A stretch of 64,000 bases of DNA from Barnesiella sp. An55 (lineage in GTDB: Bacteria > Bacteroidota > Bacteroidia > Bacteroidales > Barnesiellaceae). Under the pieces are notes generated by a model, which had not been told where the DNA came from, made no database searches, and was given only the letters and a program-made list of their open reading frames with translations. How positions within the stretch are numbered: position 1 is the first letter of the stretch; each line of letters starts with the position of its first letter. Made by a program: the position numbers and the translations under genes. The stretch is taken from positions 167,674-231,673 of the forward strand of contig NZ_NFHZ01000003.1 of NCBI RefSeq assembly GCF_002161555.1. The letters run 5' to 3'. Positions 27,659-36,114 of the stretch are shown here, piece after piece.

Positions 27659-28432
27659 TTACTTGTTCTTTTCGGTAAGGTATTTCCAGTAGCGCACGGG
27701 CATGTCTTTCCGCTGCTTCCGGGGGTTGATGCGGCCCTGTATGCAGACGGCCTTGAAGTAGGTGCGCCACAGCTCTTGAAACAGTTTTTCGTCGTCGGCC
27801 ATGAGCGACTCGTCCAGCTTGCCGGTGACGAAGTGCGGGAGGCTTTCGTCGAAGGTTACTTGGGTCACCTCGCTCTGGTTGTAGTAATAGCCGTAGTGCC
27901 GTTTCTTGTCGTAGATGACGAAGGGCTGGTCGGCAAAGCGGTCCTTGAAATGGGCTATGGCCAGGGGCAATACGTTGTACTGCGGCTCCATGATGCCGAA
28001 GTAGGTGCCGTCGGCCGCCTTCTGGAAGCGGATGAACTGCATCATGCGCAGGCGCTCGTACAGTACTTTGCGGAAGGTGTTGGTGACAAACAGAATATCG
28101 TCGTCGGAAAAGTTGCGCTCGAGGCTCACGGGGCTGTCGATGTTTTTGCAGATATACTTGAAGAGGTGCAGGTCCAGCTCCGGGAGTTCCGACAGGTAGC
28201 TCACGGTAAGGCACGAGAGGGCCTCTTTCGACAATTTCTTTTCGAGAGCCTTCCATACCCGGCCCGACTTCTCTTCGTCGGTGATTACCGTGTGCACCTC
28301 GTCGTAGAACAGCGGGAGGGGTTCGTCAAGGCCTTGAATCATCTGCGGGAACGACCGGCGGGCATATGCGTCGAAGACGGCAGTGAGCATGCCGTCGAAC
28401 GTGCGGTCGTATTGAAAGATAATCGATGACAC
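27659..28432 (-). CDS. TIGR03915-family putative DNA repair/metabolism protein (DUF4130)
   Basis: A 257-residue cytosolic protein matching the TIGR03915/DUF4130 family, distantly related to uracil-DNA glycosylase-like folds. Recognisable segments are the N-terminal FQYDRTFDGMLTAVFDAYARR and the central RLRMMQFIRFQKAADGTYFG. In many genomes it is always next to the TIGR03916 radical SAM protein, as here (12 bases downstream of it), so the two very likely act together, probably on a modified nucleobase or lesion. The reaction has not been established in my knowledge. Confidence 0.85.
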   Translation of the reverse strand: MSSIIFQYDRTFDGMLTAVFDAYARRSFPQMIQGLDEPLPLFYDEVHTVITDEEKSGRVWKALEKKLSKEALSCLTVSYLSELPELDLHLFKYICKNIDSPVSLERNFSDDDILFVTNTFRKVLYERLRMMQFIRFQKAADGTYFGIMEPQYNVLPLAIAHFKDRFADQPFVIYDKKRHYGYYYNQSEVTQVTFDESLPHFVTGKLDESLMADDEKLFQELWRTYFKAVCIQGRINPRKQRKDMPVRYWKYLTEKNK

Positions 28433-28444
28433 AGGGCAATAGGG

Positions 28445-29710
28445 TTATTCGTTGGAAAAGGGTAATTGCATCTGCCGGTCGTCTTTTTTCCTGGAGCTCG
28501 ACGGGGTGAGCAGGCGTCTCACGTTCTCGGGGCGTAGTTCGTTGACGGTGGGCGACGACAGTTCGCCGCAGGTGATGAAAAACTTGGCCTTCTTCATCAC
28601 CACCCCCATCTTCTTCAGGTGATAGCTGGTTACTCGTGCAAAGCGTCGGGAGTTGACAATGAGCGTGGCCGACTTCACCCCGATGCCGGGAACCCGGAGG
28701 ATGAGCTCGTAGGGAGCCTTGTTGATATCGACCGGGAATACCTCGGGGTGCCGCAGCGCCCAGGAGAGTTTGGGGTCGATTTCAAGATCGAGGTCGGGGT
28801 AAGCGTCGTTTACGATTTCATCGACCTTGAACTGGTAGAAGCGCAAGAGCCAGTCGGCCTGGTAAAGCCGGTTCTCACGTACCAAAGGCGGTTGTTTCAG
28901 CATGGGAAGCCGTGTGTCGTAGGTGTTTACATGAATGTAGCCCGAGTAGTAAACCCGTCGCATGGTGGGGCGGGCATAGAGGGTCGACGACAGCCGCAGG
29001 ATATCGCGGTCGTGGTCGGGGGTGGCACCTATGATCATCTGTGTGCTTTGTCCGGCCGGGACAAAACGCGGGGCGTGTTTGAAGTGTTTGCGCTCCTCTT
29101 TCGCAGCGAGCGTCTGTTGCTGAATGTACGACATGGGTTGATAGACGCTCTTGAAGTCTTTTTCGGGAGCAAGCAGTTTCAATGAGCTCTCGTTGGGTAT
29201 CTCTATGTTCACACTCATGCGGTCGGCATACTTCCCGGCCTCGTTCACCAGTTCGCGGCTGGCTCCGGGGATACTCTTCAGATGGATGTATCCGTTGAAC
29301 CGATGGATGGTGCGCAGGTCTTTCACGACACGCACCAGCCGCTCCATGGTATAGTCGGGGTTACGCACCACACCCGAGCTGAGAAAGAGCCCCTCGATGT
29401 AGTTGCGCCGGTAAAACTCGATGGTCAGTTCGACCAGTTCTCTCACCGAGAAGGTAGCCCGCGGAATGTCGTTGCTCCGCCGGTTGATACAGTAGGCACA
29501 GTCGTACATACACGAATTGGTGAGCATCGTTTTCAGCAACGAGATGCATCGTCCGTCATCGGCAAAACTGTGGCAGATGCCTATACCGCCCACCGTATTG
29601 CCCAACCCGCTCTGGGTGTTGGACCGCACGGTGCCGCTCGACGAACAGGATACATCATATTTCGCCGATTCGGTCAATATCTTCAGTTTCTTTAGCGTCT
29701 CTTCGGTCAT
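28445..29710 (-). CDS. TIGR03916-family radical SAM protein, putative DNA modification/repair
   Basis: A 421-residue radical SAM enzyme with the Cx3Cx2C cluster motif at C67, C71 and C74 (CMYDCAYC). A C-terminal helix-hairpin-helix-like stretch (VPGIGVKSATLIVNSRRF) implies nucleic-acid binding. The ATG at 29710 (MTEETLKKLKIL) was chosen; an earlier in-frame ATG at 29812 adds 34 residues not expected in the family. It is the upstream partner of the TIGR03915 protein. The early phrase YDVSCSSSGT and the GGIGICHSF segment are typical of TIGR03916. Confidence 0.87.
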   Translation of the reverse strand: MTEETLKKLKILTESAKYDVSCSSSGTVRSNTQSGLGNTVGGIGICHSFADDGRCISLLKTMLTNSCMYDCAYCINRRSNDIPRATFSVRELVELTIEFYRRNYIEGLFLSSGVVRNPDYTMERLVRVVKDLRTIHRFNGYIHLKSIPGASRELVNEAGKYADRMSVNIEIPNESSLKLLAPEKDFKSVYQPMSYIQQQTLAAKEERKHFKHAPRFVPAGQSTQMIIGATPDHDRDILRLSSTLYARPTMRRVYYSGYIHVNTYDTRLPMLKQPPLVRENRLYQADWLLRFYQFKVDEIVNDAYPDLDLEIDPKLSWALRHPEVFPVDINKAPYELILRVPGIGVKSATLIVNSRRFARVTSYHLKKMGVVMKKAKFFITCGELSSPTVNELRPENVRRLLTPSSSRKKDDRQMQLPFSNE

Positions 29711-29905
29711 GGCGATGTGTAAGTTCTTTTGTAGGTATCTGGCTGGCCCATCGGTATTAATGAGATTCTCTCTCGGAAGTCTTTCTTCTGGACTGAGCCC
29801 GATTGTTGCCATGCTACCCGAGGATAAAGTTACGGCGTTTTTGCCGTATCGGCGACAATTTTAAGAAAAGAATTTATAATTGAGATGGGGAAAAATATCT
29901 TTTTC

Positions 29906-29913
29906 TATCTTTG
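29906..29913 (+). promoter_or_regulatory. Putative -7 element for the following GT2 gene
   Basis: TATCTTTG fits TAnnTTTG; an ATTG at 29879-29882 is a poor -33 candidate at 23-base spacing. The start codon at 30003 is 90 bases downstream. The remaining 29711-30002 interval holds no recognisable gene. Confidence 0.45.
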
Positions 29914-30002
29914 TAGAAGAGAGGATGCAGTTCGGCAGGGGTCAAAGTTGAAAACGCAGTTTCTCTTTGCTCTGCGCTCACCTTTCGCTATTTTTGAAAA
30001 CG

Positions 30003-30947
30003 ATGAAACCGACAAGCATAGCCATAGTAGTACCCGTCTATAATCGGGAGAAGGAGTTGGTGCGGACGTTTGCCTCGATTGTCGCGCAAACCTATCGCCC
30101 CTTGCATGTCGTCCTGGTCGATAACGGTTCTACCGACGGTTCGCTGGCTTTGTGCCGGGAGCTGAAGAGCCGGTACGAAAGCGACGATTTTGAGGTGACG
30201 GTTGCCCAGGAGGTGAAGCGAGGGCCCTCGGCAGCCCGCAACAAGGGCCTGTCGTGTGTGCGGGAGGAGTTTGTCGCCTTTCTCGATAGCGACGACACCT
30301 ATGTGCCCGAGGCCATGGCGCTCTATATGCAGGCGTTTGATCGGGAGGTGTCGCCCGATATTGTGGGTTGCACCATACGGGTGTGGCCCGAGTCGGGGCG
30401 TCCTCATGTGGCCAGGGCGGTCTTTTCCAATCGGGTCGAGCCCCATCTGTTTCACAGTACGCTGGGCACGGTTCGCTATGCGGTCCGCACGGCCCTGGTG
30501 CGTTCTGTTGGCGGCTGGCACGAAGATTATATGCGTTGGGAGGACTGGGAACTGGGGTTGCGGTTGCTGCTGGCTACCGATCGGGTGGTGTGGATCGAGC
30601 GTCCGCCACTGGTCAATGTCTATCTGCATGCCGACAGCATTACCGGTTATCGCTACGCCCCCAACAGCGACGATATTTTGCGGGCCATTGTTCATGCCCA
30701 TGACGATGTGGAGCGCAGCAGTTTCCCGAACAAGAGGCGCCTGCACAGGCTGTTGCTTTATAAGCAGATGGTGGTGGCTGGTTTGTGCCACCGCGAGCGG
30801 AGCCCGCGAGGAGCCGAGATTTACCACCTGACCCTCGACCAGACTCGGGACGACCGCACCCTGCGGTGGTTCTTGCCGCTGGTCTATCGTTATGTGTCGT
30901 GGGGAGGCCGGGGGTCGGCTATTCTGGCCACCTGTTTGTTACACTGA
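30003..30947 (+). CDS. Glycosyltransferase family 2
   Basis: A 314-residue GT-A fold transferase. The start IVVPVYNREKELVRTFASI, the VDNGSTDGS loop and the FLDSDDTY metal motif at about residue 95 identify the family. The later ARNKGL and WEDWELGLRLL segments correspond to acceptor-side and base-like positions. The ATG at 30003 (MKPTSIAIVV) fits the domain boundary; an in-frame ATG at 29967 would add 12 residues. It stands alone, apart from the other surface-glycan genes, and its final 9 bases overlap the end of the converging M20 gene. Donor and acceptor are unknown. Confidence 0.88.
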   Translation: MKPTSIAIVVPVYNREKELVRTFASIVAQTYRPLHVVLVDNGSTDGSLALCRELKSRYESDDFEVTVAQEVKRGPSAARNKGLSCVREEFVAFLDSDDTYVPEAMALYMQAFDREVSPDIVGCTIRVWPESGRPHVARAVFSNRVEPHLFHSTLGTVRYAVRTALVRSVGGWHEDYMRWEDWELGLRLLLATDRVVWIERPPLVNVYLHADSITGYRYAPNSDDILRAIVHAHDDVERSSFPNKRRLHRLLLYKQMVVAGLCHRERSPRGAEIYHLTLDQTRDDRTLRWFLPLVYRYVSWGGRGSAILATCLLH

Positions 30948-32021
30948 TTTTTTTTCGAATTCGAGTTGGTCGAGCAGACAGATGTAGAGCTCGATGGCTT
31001 CGCGTATCTCGTCGAGCACGATATACTCGTCGGCCGTGTGCGAACGTGCCGATTCGCCCGGGCCTATCTTGACCGAAGGGAAGGACATGTGTGCCTGATC
31101 CGAGAGGGTAGGCGACCCGAAGGGCTCGCGGCCGGTGAGGATACATCGCCGCACAAAGGGGTGTCGTGGCGATATCGACGACGAGTTGAGCCGTAGCGAA
31201 CGGGGCGTGATGGTTACCTGGGGGAAGTGCTCGCGCAAAATCTCGACCGCCTGGGCATTGGTATAGCAATCGTTGGTGCGCAGGTCGATGACAAAGTCGC
31301 AACGGTCGGGCACGACGTTGTGCTGGGTGCCAGCCTGAATTTGGGTGACGGTGAGCTTCACCCGTCCCAGCCATTCCGAGACGAGGGGAAACTCAAACCG
31401 ACGCAACTGTTCGATAGCCTCGGTGGCCAGGTATAGCGCATTGATGCCCTCTTCGCGGGCGGCGTGTCCCGACCGTCCGTGGGTGGTACAGTCGAGCACG
31501 AGCAGCCCCTTTTCGCAGATGGCCGGTTGCATGGCGGTGGGTTCGCCCACGACGGCAAAGTCGATGGGCGGCAGTTCGCCGAGTACTCGGGCTATGCCGT
31601 TGGCTCCCGACACCTCTTCTTCGGCCGAGGCAAGGAATATGAGGTTGTAGGGTTGTTCGGTCGAAGCCAGATGCATGAAAGTCGCCAGTAGCGACACGAC
31701 ACTTGCTCCGGCATCGTTGCTGCCCAAGCCATAGAGGCGCCCCTCCTCTTCGATGGGCTCGAAGGGGTCGCGTGTCCAGCTCGAGGTGGGTTTCACCGTG
31801 TCGATGTGCGAGTTGAGCAGGAGGGTAGGCTTTGCCGGATCATACCCTTCGGCCAGGGCCCACACGTTGTTGGCGGTGCGATGAGGGGTGAACCCTCCCT
31901 TTTCGAGCGCGTCGCTCACGAGTTGGGCCGCCTGCTCCTCTTCACGACTTGTCGAGGGAGTGTGGATGAGGTGGCGCAACAGGTCGGTAGCTATGTAGTA
32001 GAGTTCGTCTTTCGAGTACAT
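30939..32021 (-). CDS. M20 family metallo-hydrolase, ArgE/acyl-ornithine deacylase type
   Basis: A 360-residue zinc peptidase-family hydrolase. The metal and catalytic residues are visible: H72 and D74 in SHIDTVKP, D103 in GSNDAGAS, and E134-E136 in SAEEEVSG. The family includes N-acetylornithine, N-acylcitrulline and succinyl-diaminopimelate deacylases. In Bacteroides arginine synthesis runs through N-succinyl intermediates, and argB lies a few kilobases away, so an acyl-citrulline or acyl-ornithine deacylase of arginine synthesis is the best guess. The ATG at 32021 was chosen; a longer in-frame option begins at 32216 but crosses the likely promoter. Confidence 0.85.
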   Translation of the reverse strand: MYSKDELYYIATDLLRHLIHTPSTSREEEQAAQLVSDALEKGGFTPHRTANNVWALAEGYDPAKPTLLLNSHIDTVKPTSSWTRDPFEPIEEEGRLYGLGSNDAGASVVSLLATFMHLASTEQPYNLIFLASAEEEVSGANGIARVLGELPPIDFAVVGEPTAMQPAICEKGLLVLDCTTHGRSGHAAREEGINALYLATEAIEQLRRFEFPLVSEWLGRVKLTVTQIQAGTQHNVVPDRCDFVIDLRTNDCYTNAQAVEILREHFPQVTITPRSLRLNSSSISPRHPFVRRCILTGREPFGSPTLSDQAHMSFPSVKIGPGESARSHTADEYIVLDEIREAIELYICLLDQLEFEKKSV

Positions 32022-32039
32022 GGTTGTTACGGGTTTATG

Positions 32040-32047
32040 CAAAAGTA
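32040..32047 (-). promoter_or_regulatory. Putative -7 element for the M20 hydrolase gene
   Basis: TACTTTTG on the minus strand lies 18 bases before the start codon at 32021. No matching -33 TTTG was found. Confidence 0.35.
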
Positions 32048-32276
32048 GTTTATTTTTGTCTTTTTCAGCCACTTCATACCGAAATTGTAGGGAAAGGTCG
32101 AAATATGAGAGTAAAATGTTAACAATAATTAACCGTTTGAGTTTAGGGGAGTAATTGGCTCGAAACGTTGATAAACAAAGAGGGAGACCCCCGATTTTGC
32201 TATATCGAGTTGACAAAATGAAATCGGTAAATCTGCTTAAAACTTATTAAAATGGCCCTGGGGCCAATATAATGCG

Positions 32277-32284
32277 TAACTTTG
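32277..32284 (+). promoter_or_regulatory. Putative -7 element for the acyl-CoA synthetase gene
   Basis: TAACTTTG lies 22 bases before the ATG at 32307. The expected -33 TTTG is not obvious. Confidence 0.45.
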
Positions 32285-32306
32285 CGGCAGATTTATAACT
32301 GAATTT

Positions 32307-34115
32307 ATGGTAAATCAACTCACTGCGTTGGTCCGTAAACAGGCTGCCAAATATGGAAACCGTGAGGCGTTCAGCCACAAGGACTACACAACCAATCAAT
32401 GGGTCCCCACCTCTTGGGCCCGCTTTGCTGAACAGGTATCACACATAGCTCAGGCTATGGTTCTCTTGGGAATTCGCGAACAGGAAAACATCTCTACATA
32501 TACTCAAAACAAACCCGAAGGGTTTATTGTGGACTTTGCTGCGTTTGACAATCGCGCGGTAGTTGTTCCGCTCTATCCCACCAGCTCGCTCGACCAAATC
32601 AAATACATTATCAATGAGGCCGAGGTTCGCTTCTTGTTTGTAGGCGGGCAGGTACAATACGACAACGCCATTATTGCTTTGCGGGAGTGCCCCACATTGG
32701 AGCGACTGATTCTTTTCGACCCGGCCATCGAACGGGTTGAAGATGACGATACGTCACTCTATTTCGAGGAGCTTATGGAGCTGGGTCGTAAAGCTGGTGC
32801 CGAGGTGGTTGCCGAGGTGGAGCGTCGCCGCAATGCTGGCAGCCCCGACGATTTGGCTACGCTCATTTATACCTCGGGTACGACCGGTGAACCCAAGGGG
32901 GTGATGCTGGCCCACTCCAATTACGACGAGGCCATGCGCATCCACCTGCAACGGCTGGTGACCTGCTCCGACAGCGATGTGTCGCTCTGTTTCCTGCCGT
33001 TGACCCATGTCTTTGAACGGGCCTGGTCGTATTATTGCTTGACGGTGGGCATGCGTGTTGCCATCAACGTGGATCCCAAAGATATACAGAATACCATTCG
33101 CGAGGTGCGCCCCACCATCATGTGCAGTGTGCCCCGTTTTTGGGAGAAGGTCTATTCGGCCATACAAGACAAGTTGTCGAGAACGAAGGGTGTGACCCGT
33201 CGCCTGGCCGAGCGTGCCTGTGTGATAAGCCGTCGCCGCAACATAGAGTGTCTGCGGGTAGGGAAGCGAGTTCCCCTGTGGCTCGAATGGCAATATCGAT
33301 TCTACGACAAGTTCGTGTTCTCGAAGATACGTCGGGCCGTAGGTGTGGAGAATGGCAATATCTTCCCCACGGCCGGAGCTCCGCTCTCCGACACGATTAA
33401 CGAGTTCTTGCACATTTGCGGCATCAACATCGTCTATGGGTACGGCCTCTCCGAGACGACTGCTACGGTAAGCTGTTTCGATAGGACCGGCTACGAGTTC
33501 GGTACTGTGGGTTCGCTCATGCCCGATATCCAGGTGAAGTTGGGTGAGAATAACGAGATACTGGTAAAGGGTAAGACCGTGATGAAGGGCTATTATCGCA
33601 AGCCCGAGGAGACGGCTCGCGTCTTTACCGAGGATGGTTGGTTCCGCACGGGCGATGCCGGCAAGATAAACGGCGAAGGGGCCTTGGCCTTGACCGAACG
33701 GTTGAAAGACCTGTTCAAGACGTCGAACGGGAAATATATCGCTCCCCAAGCCTTGGAAACGCGCCTGGGCGAGGATAAATACATCGACCAGGTGGCTGTC
33801 ATCGGCGACCAGCGCAAGTATGTAACGGCAATCATCATCCCCGCCTTCGAGGCGTTGAAAGAGTATGCCGCCCAAAAACATATCCAGTATCGCAACCTCG
33901 AGGAGCTGGTGAAGAACCAAAAGATTCACGCCCTCATCTCGGAGCGAATCGATGCCTTGCAAAAGAACTTTGCCCGCTTTGAGCAAATCAAGCGCTTCAC
34001 GCTGTTGCCTCGTGCCTTCAGCATGGAAAAGGGCGAGCTGACCAACACGCTCAAGATACGTCGCTCGGTCATCAATCTGCTCTACAAGGACGAGATAGAG
34101 GCTATGTATGCCTAA
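32307..34115 (+). CDS. Long-chain fatty acyl-CoA synthetase (AMP-forming)
   Basis: A 602-residue ANL-superfamily enzyme that activates fatty acids with ATP and CoA for lipid synthesis or uptake. The P-loop-like motif YTSGTTGEPKG is at about residue 190, the GYGLSETTAT segment follows, and GDAGKINGEGAL with TERLKDLFKTSNGKYIAP marks the C-terminal hinge and lysine domain. It resembles the FadD15-type long-chain synthetases common in Bacteroidetes. It has its own -7 box and is followed by a terminator hairpin. Fatty-acid chain preference cannot be read from the sequence. Confidence 0.93.
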   Translation: MVNQLTALVRKQAAKYGNREAFSHKDYTTNQWVPTSWARFAEQVSHIAQAMVLLGIREQENISTYTQNKPEGFIVDFAAFDNRAVVVPLYPTSSLDQIKYIINEAEVRFLFVGGQVQYDNAIIALRECPTLERLILFDPAIERVEDDDTSLYFEELMELGRKAGAEVVAEVERRRNAGSPDDLATLIYTSGTTGEPKGVMLAHSNYDEAMRIHLQRLVTCSDSDVSLCFLPLTHVFERAWSYYCLTVGMRVAINVDPKDIQNTIREVRPTIMCSVPRFWEKVYSAIQDKLSRTKGVTRRLAERACVISRRRNIECLRVGKRVPLWLEWQYRFYDKFVFSKIRRAVGVENGNIFPTAGAPLSDTINEFLHICGINIVYGYGLSETTATVSCFDRTGYEFGTVGSLMPDIQVKLGENNEILVKGKTVMKGYYRKPEETARVFTEDGWFRTGDAGKINGEGALALTERLKDLFKTSNGKYIAPQALETRLGEDKYIDQVAVIGDQRKYVTAIIIPAFEALKEYAAQKHIQYRNLEELVKNQKIHALISERIDALQKNFARFEQIKRFTLLPRAFSMEKGELTNTLKIRRSVINLLYKDEIEAMYA

Positions 34116-34130
34116 AAACGAAAACCGAAA

Positions 34131-34162
34131 TTTGGTAAATAGCACAAGGGTGTATAATTTTG
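34131..34162 (+). promoter_or_regulatory. Consensus promoter of prfB, -7 element inside the upstream terminator loop
   Basis: TTTG at 34131-34134 and TAATTTTG at 34155-34162 have a 20-base spacer, an exact consensus match. The -7 element occupies part of the stem and the loop of the terminator of the preceding gene (34146-34175). Confidence 0.7.
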
Positions 34163-34175
34163 TACACCCTTTTTT
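34146..34175 (+). terminator. Terminator of the acyl-CoA synthetase gene
   Basis: AAGGGTGTA pairs with TACACCCTT (9 bp) around an 8-base loop and runs into six T. It lies about 30 bases after the stop codon of the synthetase. Confidence 0.8.
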
Positions 34176-34202
34176 CGTATAACAGAAACAAGTGATAAAG
34201 AT

Positions 34203-35325
34203 ATGATTACACAAGAACAATTAAAAGAGACAGAAGAACGCAAGTTGGCGTTGAGGAGGTATCTTTGACATCGATTCGAAGAAAATCGAGGTAGAAGAAG
34301 AGGAGTTGCGCACCCATGTGCCCGACTTTTGGGAAGACCAGAAGAAGGCCGAAGCGCAGATGAAAAAGGTCAAGGCTCTACACTTTTGGATAGATAGCTA
34401 CACCGAGATTGAGAAAGCGGTCGAGGAGCTGAAACTGGCCTTCGATTTCGTGAAAGAGGGCATCGTGACCGAAGAGGAGGTCGATGAAATCTATCACCGC
34501 ACAATGACGCTCATCGAGAATCTCGAGTTGCGCAATATGCTGCGCCGCGAAGAAGATAAGTTGGGAGTCGTGCTGAAAATCAACTCGGGTGCCGGGGGTA
34601 CCGAGGCGCAAGACTGGGCTTCGATGCTCATGCGTATGTACTTGCGCTGGTGCGAACAGCACAACTACAAGACCGCCATCTCCAATATTCTCGAAGGCGA
34701 CGAGGCCGGTATCAAGTCGGTAACGATACAGATTGAGGGCGACTATGCCTATGGTTACCTCAAGAGCGAGAACGGTGTACACCGTCTGGTACGGGTATCG
34801 CCCTACAACGCACAGGGCAAGCGCATGACATCGTTTGCCTCGGTATTTGTTACCCCGCTGGTCGATGATACGATCGAGATCAACATCAACCCGGCCAACA
34901 TCTCGTGGGATACCTTCCGCTCGAGTGGCGCCGGTGGACAGAATGTGAACAAAGTGGAGTCGGGTGTGCGGTTGCGCTACCAGTTCAAAGATCCCTATAC
35001 CGGTGAGGAAGAGGAGATTCTGATCGAGAATACCGAGACTCGCGACCAACCCAAGAACCGCGAGAATGCCATGCGTCAGTTGCGTTCTATCTTGTACGAC
35101 AAGGAGTTGCAGCATCGTATGGCCGAGCAGGCCAAAATCGAGGCCGGCAAGAAGAAAATCGAGTGGGGGTCGCAGATACGCAGTTATGTATTTGACGACC
35201 GCCGGGTGAAAGACCACCGCACCAACTACCAGACTTCGGACGTACAAGGCGTGATGGATGGTAAGATCGATGGCTTTATTAAAGCCTATTTGATGGAGTT
35301 CGGCGGTGACGAAAGCAACGTATAA
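34203..35325 (+). CDS. prfB: Peptide chain release factor 2, programmed +1 frameshift
   Basis: Release factor for UGA and UAA stops, about 373 residues. Translation begins at ATG 34203 and runs 21 codons to an in-frame TGA at 34266-34268. The site AGGAGG-TAT-CTT-TGA-C (34254-34269) is the classical RF2 autoregulatory frameshift signal: an internal Shine-Dalgarno three bases before the slippery CTT and the weak stop TGAC. After a +1 shift, reading resumes at GAC 34267 and continues to 35325. The GGQ peptidyl-hydrolysis motif is at residues 244-246 (SSGAGGQNVNK). Low RF2 favours frameshifting and raises RF2 output. It has a consensus promoter and is followed six bases later by argB. Confidence 0.97.
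34254..34269 (+). promoter_or_regulatory. RF2 programmed +1 frameshift signal
   Basis: AGGAGG (34254-34259), TAT, CTT (34263-34265) and TGAC (34266-34269) reproduce the conserved RF2 recoding site exactly. Confidence 0.95.
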
Positions 35326-35331
35326 ACCGGG

Positions 35332-36105
35332 ATGGAGAAACTTACACTGATAAAAGTGGGCGGTAAGATTGTGGAGGAGCAGGAGGCATTGAGCCGCCTG
35401 CTCGCTTCGTTTGCCGCGATACCCGGCCGCAAGGTGCTGGTGCACGGGGGCGGTCGGTCGGCCACGGCCATGGCGTCGCGGTTGGGCATAGAGAGTCGCA
35501 TGGTGGGTGGTCGTCGCATCACCGACCGGCCGATGCTCGAGGTGGTGACCATGGTCTATGGCGGTCTGGTGAACAAGAATATCGTAGCCGGTCTGCAGGC
35601 CTTGGGGGTAAATGCCTTGGGTATGACGGGCGCCGACATGAATATACTTCTGTCGGACAAACGGCCGGTGCAGGATATCGACTACGGTTATGTGGGCGAT
35701 GTGCGTCGAGTCGATGGCACCGCCCTGTCGGGCCTTATCGAGATGGGAGTTGTGCCCGTGATAGCACCCCTCACGCACGATGGCAAAGGCACGATGCTCA
35801 ATACCAATGCCGACACGATGGCGGGCGAAACGGCCAAGGCCTTGGCCTCGCGTTATGATGTGTCGCTGGTCTATTGTTTCGAGAAGCGGGGCGTGCTGCG
35901 CGACGAGAACGACGATTGCAGCGTGATTGCCGAGATTTCCCGTCCTCGGTTCGAGGAGCTTCGGACTCAAGGGGTGATTCAAGGCGGTATGATACCCAAG
36001 CTCGAAAATGCCTTCGACGCCATTCGCCATGGCGTGCGCGAGGTAATCATCACCCGGGCCGATGCCATCGGGCAGAAGGGTGAGGGAACAAGGGTTATAA
36101 AATAG
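35332..36105 (+). CDS. argB: N-acetyl/acyl-glutamate kinase
   Basis: A 257-residue amino-acid kinase phosphorylating N-acylglutamate, the second step of arginine synthesis. The N-terminal KVGGKIVEE loop, the LVHGGG segment near residue 36 and the MLNTNADTMAGETAKALAS region match the family. Bacteroides use N-succinylated instead of N-acetylated intermediates later in this pathway, so the true substrate may be N-succinylglutamate. It begins six bases after prfB and is probably co-transcribed with it. No other arg gene is adjacent, but an M20 deacylase lies a few kilobases upstream. Confidence 0.93.
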   Translation: MEKLTLIKVGGKIVEEQEALSRLLASFAAIPGRKVLVHGGGRSATAMASRLGIESRMVGGRRITDRPMLEVVTMVYGGLVNKNIVAGLQALGVNALGMTGADMNILLSDKRPVQDIDYGYVGDVRRVDGTALSGLIEMGVVPVIAPLTHDGKGTMLNTNADTMAGETAKALASRYDVSLVYCFEKRGVLRDENDDCSVIAEISRPRFEELRTQGVIQGGMIPKLENAFDAIRHGVREVIITRADAIGQKGEGTRVIK

Positions 36106-36114
36106 GATAGAGAT

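Noticed and set aside
34203..34268. prfB as a broken gene because of an in-frame TGA
   Set aside because: The surrounding bases are the exact RF2 recoding site, so this is programmed frameshifting and not a mutation.
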